Assembly: GCF_000499845.2 (NCBI RefSeq)
Contig: NC_023758.2
Coordinates: 418,811-482,810, forward strand
Reading direction: 5' to 3'
From: Phaseolus vulgaris
Lineage: Eukaryota; Streptophyta; Magnoliopsida; Fabales; Fabaceae
Length of the DNA stretch: 64,000 nucleotides
Positions 51,601 through 64,000 of this stretch are shown here, in pieces. Position 1 is the first letter of the stretch; the number at the start of each line of letters is the position of its first letter. A program made the position numbers and the translations under genes. The notes under the pieces were generated by a model. It ran no database searches. It had not been told where the DNA came from and worked only from the letters and a program-made list of their open reading frames with translations.

Positions 51601-53287
51601 AAAAATTTCACGTCAAACGGATGAGTATTCACCTAGGAAAAATTTCAAACAGTTTCACACACAAACGAACCTTCCTTTCAACCCTGGCAGTGATGAATAA
51701 ATTTTTTTTTGAAAATCTTGTGGGACGAATTTGGGGCTCAAATCTCAGCCAAAACTCAATACACACAATAACAAATGTCTGGTAAAATTTTCAGACCAAA
51801 AGACCCAAGGAATAGGGCGTAGGAAGACCCAGACCGAGAGCGAACAAAACCGGTTTTCCGAAAACAAAATGTACTGGCTTTTCTTCCCTATATCTCCTTT
51901 TTGTGATTTGTTTATGGACGTCCCTCCTTCGCAAGGTGAAACAACACATGAAATTAATTGTGTGAATTTTTCAACGCAATTTTTCAACACAGAATAAAAT
52001 TGCTGAAAGTAGGGCGAAATTTAAAAAAATTTGCTAGAGGATAGCCTTGGTTTTTCACAAAATTTGTCCTGGAATAATTTTTTTCCTGATATTCCACGTG
52101 AGAATCTGGACTAAATTTGGGGCAAAACGCCACAAATTTCACGTCAAACGGATGAGTATTCACCTAGGAAAAAAGTCAAACAGTTTCACGCACAAACGAA
52201 CCTTCCTTTAAACTCTGGCAGTGATGAATAAAAAATTTGTTGAAAATTGTGGGACGAATCTGGGGCTCAAATCTCAACCAAAACTCAATACACACAATGA
52301 CGAATGTCTGGTAAAATTTTCAGACACAAAGACCCAAGGAATAGGGCGTAATAAGACCCAGACCGAGAGCGAACAAAACCGGTTTTCCGAAAACAAAATG
52401 TCCTGGCTTTTCTTTCCTATATCTCATTTTTGTGATTTGTTTATGGACGTGCCTCCTTCGCAGGGTGCACACAGCACATGAAAGTACTTGTATGAATTTT
52501 TCACTGCAATTTTTCAACACAGAATAAAATTGCAGAAAATATGGCGAAATTTCACAAATTTTGCTAGAGGACAACCTTGGTTTTTCACTAAATTTGTCCC
52601 GGAATAATTTTTTCCTTAAATTCCACGTAAGAATCTGGTCTGAATTTGGGACAAAACGCCACAAATTTCATGTCAAACGGATGAGTATTCACCTAGGAAA
52701 AAATTCAAACAGTTTCACACACAAACGAATATTCCTTTCAACCCTGGCAGTGATGAATAAAAAATTTGTGAAAATCTTGTGGGATGGATTTGGGGCTCAA
52801 ATCTCACCCAAAACTCAATGCACACAATGACGAATGTCTGGTAAAATTTTCAGACCAAAAGACCCAAGGAATAGGGCGTAGTAAGACCCAGACCGAGAGC
52901 GAACAAAACCGATTTTCCGAAAACAAAATGTCCTGCATTTTCTTCCCTACATGTCCTTCTTGTGATTTGTTTATGGACGTGCCTCCTTCGCAGGGTGCAA
53001 ACAGCACATGAAAGTACTTGTGTGAATTTTTCAACGCAATTTTTCAACACATAATAAAATTGCAGAAAGTAGGACGAAATTTCACAAATTTTGCTAGAGG
53101 ATAGCCTTGGTTTTTCACAAAATTTGTCCCAGAATAATTTTTTCCTGAAATTCCACGTAAGAATCTGGACAGAATTTGGGACAAAACGCCACAAATTTCA
53201 CGTCAAACGGATGAATATTCACCTAGGAATAAAGTCAAACAGTTTCACACACACAAACAAACCTTCCTTTCAACCCTGACAGTGATT
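45690..53287. repeat. Satellite array, ~15 units of 517-533 bp
   Basis: A fixed motif (GAGTATTCACCT or a one-base variant) recurs at 45881, 46398, 46916, 47448, 47979, 48497, 49030, 49525, 50034, 50563, 51093, 51623, 52153, 52683 and 53213. Spacings are 517, 518, 532, 531, 518, 533, 495, 509, then 529-530 to the end. Short and long units differ mainly by one or two copies of a 13-bp block (AATTTTTCAACGC). The 495 and 509 intervals carry small deletions. Shared motifs are CAGGGTGCAAACAGCACATG, AAAAGACCCAAGGAATAGGG and GACCCAGACCGAGAGCGAAC. Both array edges cut mid-unit. The recurring open frames on both strands are by-products of the unit and are often broken. The unit length is close to the 528-bp khipu subtelomeric satellite of common bean, but identity could not be tested. 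Confidence 0.97.
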
Positions 53288-53822
53288 ATGTGAGTGAAAA
53301 AGAAAAATCAACATCGATTATGGATACCCAACACTATAATTTACTGAAAAAGCGTGGATGATATTTTTCGATTTAACGTCAATTTTGAAGTGAAAATAAA
53401 AGGATAATCAATGTATTAGATAATTGATTTTCATTACTTAAAAAAATTTTGAAAGATGAAAAAAAAAACCTTACTATTCCACACTCAGGAATTAGTAACA
53501 ATCAACGAAAACAAATACAAATATTACTCACCTTTCCATATGATTCAAACACTAATCTTGTGTTTGTTTCTAAATATATACAATGAGGAGGAAGTGAGAA
53601 AGAGATTTGAAAGACCAGAACCATCTCTTTTACCATGTGTTTTACTTAACTTCTCACTTTGTTTTTGTTAAGACGTAAATTTACTTTTGGTTTACCAAAC
53701 ATATAATTTTAATTCATATAAAAATTAATTACACATCGGTTTATAATTTTTTTTAACACTTAACGGTTCTAGTTTATATATAATTCAATTAATAAGAAGA
53801 AATGTTGACACATTATCACTAA

Positions 53823-53856
53823 CCAGTGAAAACACAAGCGCAAACCGTGTTTGTGT
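53823..53856 (-). mobile_element. Degenerate Helitron-type 3' terminus (hairpin plus CTGG-T)
   Basis: On the minus strand, ACACAAACAC and GCGCTTGTGT form a hairpin of ten pairs, two of them wobble, around GGTTT. TTTCA and CTGG follow, then T. The layout and adjoining DNA (GTGTATTC then ACATTTTCCT on plus) resemble the ends at 43792 and 45214, in the same orientation. Confidence 0.5.
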
Positions 53857-53894
53857 ATTCACATTTTCCTCTTTTACTTAACTTTCAATGATAG

Positions 53895-54006
53895 TAGAAA
53901 TTTAATATACATATATAAATAATTTTGGATGAGTCAAAATCGAAAAATGATATAGAAATTTAATATACATATATAAATAATTTTGAATGAGTCAAAATCG
54001 AAAAAC
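53895..54006. repeat. Tandem duplication, 58-bp period
   Basis: TAGAAATTTAATATACATAT starts at 53895 and 53953. Both copies run through ATAAATAATTTT and GAGTCAAAATCGAAAAA. Confidence 0.9.
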
Positions 54007-54504
54007 AAAAATGGAGTAAAGAGAGTGATTGAAAATGAAAATTATTTTATTTGATATATTAGATTTTGTGTGAAAATGTGTGAGAGTATGCTATGTCTTT
54101 CTTACTGTTGGTGTCTTAGAATAATAAATTAAGGAAAGAGTGAAGGAGTTATATAAAAACTATACATTAATATTAATTTAAAAAATTAAAAAATAATTTT
54201 ATATTTTAAGTAAGTCATATGAAATAACTCTATTGTATTAATAAAATGAGATATATTAAATAAAAATAAAATGAAAAAATTGAGTATAAGAAAGAACTAT
54301 TATAATAATTTGTCATCCAACTTTGAATTTTCAAAACAAATACATACATATTATTCAGTCTAGAAGGCGAAACAAAGAAGTAGATGCAATTTTTAATTTT
54401 TAAAAAATTGTGAAGCTGGGGTTGAATTTTGTTTTATTTAATTTTCGGGGTTCCGTCCAGTGATCTCGTTACGATCCCATTAAATAACGTTTTCACAGCA
54501 ATAG

Positions 54505-57945
<3,441 letters not shown>

Positions 57946-59230
57946 TTATTCATGTGCTGTCCAGCTTTTTGTGTCGTGCTTTTTTGTTTTAAGAAGGTTT
58001 TTCTATATGTTTCTACAGCATTATATGAAAATAGATGAAAGAATATATAAGTTGTAATGTTAGGGGTTGGATATAAGTTCTGTCCAAAAGAATTATTATT
58101 GTTAATTGGTTATGTTTGGGATAATGTATTAAAGTAGTTAAGCTCCCCAACCCAAAATTGGATTTTGTTCATTGTACTTTATAAACGGTGTTATAAGTTT
58201 AAAATTTAACCTGCCTTAACTTTGTATTTAATTTTGGACCAACTTGAACACAATCTTCCTTTTTTATTTGGTTTGCCTAACTTGTATTTAACTTTGAACT
58301 CTCTTTTTACGACATATTTTTCATGCACCTCCATTTTTCATGCACATCCATACCTTCTTACACTTCCATATTTTTTAATTTCAATATTATCCTTCTGAGT
58401 ATATGTTAAAAATTTTATTTTTGTGGGAGAGTGTAATGATTTTTTCTTCATTTTTAAGTGATGTTGGTTGCTTGTGATAGTTGGTAGTTGCTAGTGGTTT
58501 AGATAAGTTTTATGGTATTTTTACCGTTTGTTTTCTATTCTCTTTTTTCTTCATTTTGTGTGTATGCTAGATTGTACATTTTGTGACATTTTTTCTCTCT
58601 ATAATATGTATCTTGGATTATGGAATTCGGAATGTAATTAAAATTTAATGCATTCCAGATTCTACAATCTAGATGGTACTTTTGGATTAGAAATACATAT
58701 TACAATTTTAGTTACGTTTCTGTTTTGATTATTATAATTAAAACTTAATTTTTTATTGTTTGTTTTTTAATAAATTTTAATCTTATAAGTCAGAGATTAT
58801 TCAATGACTAATGAATCTGAAATGTAGACTAATATACCTTAAGTAGATAAAATTTCTGATATGGATGAATTATGAAGTTAGTGAAGATAAATTGGTTCCA
58901 GAATATTATGTTAGTCATTTTACAAAAAATGAGGTAAAATATATTTTAATTGATTTGTGTTATAAGTTTGAGGTGTGATTTATTAATGTTGTCATTTTTT
59001 TAAGTTTTTGTTAGTCGATATGACTTACTTGAATCTTGAATGGTTACGTAGAGTGACATTTGAACTACAAAGACTTAGACTTACTTGAATGGTTACTTAG
59101 AGTGACATTTGAACTACAAAAACTTACTTGAATGATTGGGTAGAGTGACATTTGAACTTGGCTTTGTAGTACTGATTATTAGACCTTTGTAGTAGTGATT
59201 ATTAGACCGGACATTGTAAATAGTTTGTAA
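57946..59230. other. RABH1 3' UTR, then intergenic DNA with decayed repeats
   Basis: The 3' UTR probably runs to about 58120-58200. At about 58310-58380, 'TTTTTCATGCACCTCCATTT' and related pieces resemble the TIRs of the two MITEs in this window. A 40-55 bp unit (TTACTTGAATGGTTACTTAG, AGTGACATTTGAACTACAAA) occurs three times at about 59021-59165. A shorter TAGT(A)GTGATTATTAGACC pair follows. Confidence 0.5.
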
Positions 59231-59234
59231 ATGC

Positions 59235-59615
59235 ATGAATTTGATGCATTTGAAAGTACAACCTCAAATAGGCATATTTATCTCATTTATGCATGATTCT
59301 AACATTTCTCAACACCCTAAACTAATCCATTTTTTCTTAGTTCTGCTAATTAGTTTGAGAGACAGGTGTACATGTTGGGATAATATAAACAATGTAATTA
59401 TATTGCAACATAATAAAATAAAGGCATCATTTAAAAATAGGCTACATATGGTAAGGCACACATTCAATGTCACAAAAAGATCACTAGGTTTCATATCTAA
59501 ACTTGCTTTGATTCATATTGTTGAAGAGTTCGACCGTGTGAAACATGTGAGATTTGATAGTAAACGATGTAGTTGTTGTTTAAGAACTAAACAGGGTTTA
59601 CAATGTGCCTGTTAA
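59235..59615 (+). pseudogene. MULE transposase fragment, C-terminal part
   Basis: An open frame of 126 codons contains INNVIILQHNKIKASF, then IVEEFDRVKH, then CSCCLRTKQGLQCAC. These resemble the end of plant MULE (MuDR/FAR1-like) transposases, where an 'LQH..IKASFE' block precedes the SWIM-type Cys motif 'RCGC..RTTHGLPCACE'. The expected His of the motif region and the rest of the transposase are missing, so it is a fragment. MITEs with Mutator-type ends are present elsewhere in the window. Confidence 0.65.
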
Positions 59616-59967
59616 CAAATTCTTCTACATTACTAAGGAATTTTATGCACAAACTTTATTAAAAAAACTCAAGTCTAGTAGAATTGAGAAAGTCACAACA
59701 TAATATGTAACTTTATTAATTAGTTTTGCAAGGTTGAAGAAGATGAAAACCAAAACCACCATATAAGATGTAACAAAATTTCTCTTACATCCATTAAGAC
59801 GTTAATCTAGAGAAGTAACTGGAATAGAATACACCACCCCCTTAAAAGTAAAATGCAAGAAAAAATTTCTTAGAAAAATCCATGGTTAGATAACCTTAAA
59901 ATCTAAGAGTACATTATGTTGTAATATGAAAGGAAAAGACACGAAAGGGAAAGGAGCTGCTGTGGTG
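59616..59967 (-). other. Probable 3' UTR of the phosphoacetylglucosamine mutase gene
   Basis: No gene is seen. The minus-strand sequence just below the stop codon (about 59967-59750) has moderate GC content and no coding frame, which fits a 3' UTR. Confidence 0.4.
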
Positions 59968-62900
59968 TCAGGAGCTGCTGAGCCCTAAGAATTGGTCCAC
60001 AAGCTTAGCCACAGAGTTGGCTAGTGTATCAGCTGCTTCCTGCGTGGATGCCTCAGCATAGACACGAACAACATCCTCAGTACCAGATGGTCGCACAAAG
60101 CATCGACCTTGCTGGTACTTGCCTGTAAACCCAGATAAGAAAAGAACCAAGCTGTAATATTAGGATAGTGAAATTCTACATTTTAATCTTCTCCCTGAAA
60201 GGCTCTAATGAATGATAAGGACCAATATTCTCGCCCTCGTGCAATTTTGCCATGCCACTTGGACTTCAGAACATCATTAACATAATGCCATAAACAACTA
60301 GACACCAACCAACTATTCAGGAATTATCTACAGTAAAATTCATCTTTTGTATTTTTCAGGACTCCTTGACTCCTTAAAACTAATTGGTTGGTGATTTCAC
60401 AAATAAGAGCAAGCACCCAACGATGAAATCAAAAGTAATGCTCTAGGACTTCGAGTAGCAATGCAAAATATGACAGGACCCAAACAAATCTTGCCAAATA
60501 TGTCATGACACATTTCTACATCTTTCTTTTCATCAATCTTAAACAACTTTTTAACATCAATGTCAAAGTTGGTAAAACACATAGGTAATTCAAACAAACA
60601 TGTCAACAAATAGAAAAGGAAAAGAAAAAGGCAAAAAAGATATACCAGTTTCTGCATTGATGGCTTCTTGTAAACCAGGGGGGCTAACAGCCACAGTTTC
60701 TGCATTTGCTGTATGCACAGCATTTCTGTCGGCAACTTTAACCTGACAGTTGATAAAACCCAAAGCAAACATTCATTTCAGAACTGCCAAGAACCTTGTG
60801 TGGATAAATAAATGAATAAAGTGACAGTAGAATGATAATCATATATAAAGCAAAAGTTTGTACATGCTAAGAAGGGATGGAAGATTAAAGTATTTAAATT
60901 GAATAATAACATTAAACCCTAAATTAAAAAGCAACTTCATAACCAAGGTGAAATGTGAAGTTTTGGGTTCAAAGCATAGTCACCGAATTGCAAATATAAG
61001 CAATTGAGAAAAAAAAATGATAAGACAGTATGAATTGAACCTGATCCATGTTAAAACAAAGACTTTCAAGCTAATTAAGTTATTTAAATTAACATAATTG
61101 AAATTATGATTAACATTTCAACTATATTAACTTTACTATGCACAAATTATTATCTTAAATAGGAAATATCAGGAGCATATGTGTGTGTGTGTGTGGTCCA
61201 AATTAAACTTCTGATACTCTAAAAAAGATATTAAACTTCTCATAGCAGTGCAAAATACTCTAGTTACGGAAAAGATAAATGATAAGGATTAACCTTGAGC
61301 TGCCTGCTCGGTAAATCGTGATAAAGTTCATTCCATCTGTGTATTGACCATCCCATGTGCTGTAATATGACTTCGACCAAGAGCAATCCACTCAAAGCAT
61401 CTCCAACAGCTTGGTTGATCAACTTACTGACTGCCAATAACCTCAAAGCAGCTTTTTCCCCTTCTGAAACTGAAACAAACAATCAAAAGATTTCTATATC
61501 TTTCAGCACTTCAATCTTGCAAGTGAGAATAATCAGAAACCACTGAACAGACCTTTGGATCCTGAAGAAATCTCCTTAGTTCTGGCCTCCAACCACCCGA
61601 TGAAAGATTCTGAAAATAAGACAGTTCCATGGCCATTTGCCTCAAAGTAGATACCAATATCAAATTCAGCAGCTTTTTCATGCAGGTATTTGACTCCAGT
61701 TGGAGTAAAATTAACTTCAAGCCCCAACTGTCTAAGATAATTAGTAGATGCCCCATTTGCATAGGCAGTCTGTACAACACCAAGACGAGCTTGGTGGCAA
61801 TCTTTTACGCCTTCATTCTCATTAAGAAAGCTCAGTTGCTCCCTAATAAATAAGGCAAACAGGGATAGTATCTTGTCACCATCAACAAGATCAATCCTAC
61901 CATTGCTTTCAGGTAGTACAATAAAATAAACAAGCCGATCAGCATCTCCATCCAAACTAGCGCACCTACAAACTAGAACTAGCTCCATTAGTAAAGACCA
62001 TAATAAATTACACCAACATAGCAGCACCAAAAGAATGCATCTATTAAATCAAATGGTAGATCTATGTTATCCAGCTTCAAATAAGAACTCTGCAACTTTC
62101 CCTAAAACATCCACATCACAAACACCCTCTACTACAAATTACATGAAAGAAAGATGACACGCAGGCCACTATTAAGAATGATTTTTGTTCATTATTTTTA
62201 AAAGTGAAATTATTTCAAGATTGTGTTAACAACTATCAATTCATGGTCACAAATTTGTAAGTTTCAATGGATGACAAAAACATCCATTTCTATTATTATG
62301 GTTGGAATTACTTGCAGTAACTATGCCCACTGATTAAACATTTCAATTGTTTTGCTAAAAAGATAATCACAAACTATTGGAAAATTACTCGGACGCATAC
62401 TAGAAATTTCAAGCAGTATGCTTGCATGAACTTCACTTCTAGGACAAGATGGCAGACTAACCTTATCCCAGCATCTTTAGAACCAAAGCAGTGAGGAACA
62501 ACCTTCTCTTTCTGCACATAATCAGCACCCACTTCATCATTCAGTACACCTCCATCTTCACTGCTGTTCCGAACCTCAATTACCAAAGAATTCAACAATC
62601 CCCCTAAATCTTTAAGTTTCAGTCCACCAACTCCATTAGATCCATCCACAACCACTTTATCATTCATCCCGCCAAACTTACTTTTTTCAGCTGGGGTCAA
62701 ATCCTCCAAGCACCTGATTCAATCACACAACAACCCTAGAAGGATGTGTTCAGCGATGACTTAAACATCAACAAAATAACGGAACAACATGAAGCAATGT
62801 TCATCTACTACCAGAGCAATGCTGTATTGGTCTAACCTGAATGAGCTTGAAAGCTGTTCAAAGTAATCCTGCTCCGAAGCTTGTATACCCTTGTTTCGAG

Positions 62901-63983
62901 CCCGAACCATCCAGTGCAATTGTGGAGTTGTCAAGATCCCCATGTCCGTTGCAACAGCTCCAACAATTGAAGTGACCCCCTTCATTTTCATTCAAGTATA
63001 TACAATTAAAATAAGCTAATTTAAATAAAATCCGGTAGAATATCACATCATTTGTTACTCATGTACCCCTAACTTAGTTATTGATATTGTGGGAAATTGC
63101 AAACAAATCCAGCCACAATTGCAGTTGCAGATACTTCAAAAACCTTGACATTGTGACCGAAATCGCAGTTGCAGACTGTTTCTTAAAACCATGATGACTC
63201 TTATACTCCCAAGCTTTTAAAAAATAATCAATGACTATGCTTTCAGCAACATCATCAAGGTTTTAGGATGTCCATGGAAACTGCATCGGCCACACTTGTC
63301 CCCTACAAAATCAAGGAATACCGTGAAACTGCAACTTAAAACCTTGTCCATACCTGTCTAGCTGCTTCAACCAAAGCATCTCCACTTGGCCTAGTGTCTC
63401 TCCCCAAAAGCACTTCAGCCTGGCTGACCCCATCCATCAAGATCCCCTCTTTCGCCACGAATTCATTTATCAACTGCCGGTGATGCATACACACATACAT
63501 AACCACACTCGCCAAAACACGATTTACAAAAAAGGGTAATGTGGGAAGAAACAATTCGAGCCATAACAAACCAGGAGGAGGTGTTGGGGAGAAGGGGCAT
63601 TGACGAGGGCGTCGGCGAAGGGTTCCCAATGCTGGGAGAGCATGCCACCGTTAGGGTCAGCGATTTTGACTCCATTATCAGAAACTTTGTTGTGTGAAGC
63701 AGTGATCATGAGACCGATGACGGAACCGGTCTTGAGCGATCTAAGGGCTGCGAGGATTCCCACTCGGTAGACCGCCGATGGAAGAAGCGACGCATCGGCC
63801 CTGAAGCCGGCGGTGCCGTACGATAGCTTGATTCCTGGACACGACCAAACGTACGGAGGGAAAGAACAACGTCAAAGAAAACGATGGTGCTGTCGCTATG
63901 AAGAGAAATAGAAGTAACGAACCTTGAGGAGGCGAGAAGCGAGAAGAAGCGTTGAGAAGCAGAGATTGTTGTTCGTCGTTCAT
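59968..63983 (-). CDS. AGM1: Phosphoacetylglucosamine mutase (AGM1/DRT101)
   Basis: Nine minus-strand exons join in phase: 63983-63923, 63834-63572, 63473-63354, 62979-62837, 62713-62462, 61965-61553, 61469-61294, 60742-60646, 60122-59968, giving 559 residues (Arabidopsis At5g18070 is about 556). It converts N-acetylglucosamine 6-phosphate to the 1-phosphate (EC 5.4.2.3) in cytosolic UDP-GlcNAc synthesis, which feeds N-glycosylation, GPI anchors and O-GlcNAc. Phosphohexomutase motifs are intact: active-site serine in TASHN (Ser67), metal loop DGDADR (285-290), sugar-binding EANGHGT, and phosphate-binding RPSGT (519-523). The N-terminal extension before SYGTAGFR is short, with no organelle signal. 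The start codon lies 18 bases from the window edge, so the promoter is outside. The gene is complete and shows no damage. Confidence 0.97.
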
Positions 63984-64000
63984 GGCTTTGCTCCTCAGAT

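Noticed and set aside
45774..53279. Many repeated open frames of 60-128 codons on both strands, with similar peptides
   Set aside because: They recur with the satellite period, occur on both strands at once, start and stop at unit-specific mutations, and show no domain or splice pattern. They reflect low stop density in the repeat unit, not genes.

Overview
This is a nuclear plant window, most likely from a papilionoid legume of the Phaseoleae type (bean, cowpea or soybean relatives). It is AT-rich, has intron-rich genes with GT-AG junctions, and holds legume-like dispersed repeats. The genus is inference. Five protein genes can be assembled exon by exon with consistent phases: four complete and one cut by the left edge.

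Layout. (1) 1-15.8 kb, minus strand: the 5' two-thirds of a gene for a large glycine-rich, single-pass membrane protein of the Arabidopsis At5g47020/At5g11700/At4g32920 family. Its introns are packed with nested transposons: copia fragments in both directions, a Mutator-type MITE with a 9-bp target duplication, a solo LTR with a 5-bp target duplication, and an older TIR element. (2) 15.8-25.9 kb: AT-rich intergenic DNA with one MITE. (3) 26.3-36.7 kb, minus strand: a complete 29-exon UPF1 RNA helicase gene (1268 aa), the core factor of nonsense-mediated mRNA decay. (4) 37-41.3 kb: intergenic. (5) 41.3-42.9 kb, minus strand: a complete four-exon cytochrome c oxidase subunit 6b gene (131 aa). 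(6) 43.8-54 kb: a repeat domain with three Helitron-type 3' ends in one orientation, minisatellites, and a ~7.6 kb satellite array of about 15 units of 517-533 bp. (7) 54.6-57.9 kb, plus strand: a complete six-exon RABH1 (Rab6-type) GTPase gene (207 aa). (8) 59.2-59.6 kb: a MULE transposase fragment. (9) 60.0-64.0 kb, minus strand: a complete nine-exon phosphoacetylglucosamine mutase gene (559 aa).

The genes are housekeeping genes of unrelated pathways (mRNA surveillance, respiration, Golgi traffic, UDP-GlcNAc synthesis) and form no operon-like unit. UPF1 next to the glycine-rich gene matches adjacent Arabidopsis locus numbers (At5g47010/At5g47020), which suggests old conserved linkage. The most unusual part is the satellite array flanked by Helitron termini between COX6B and RABH1.
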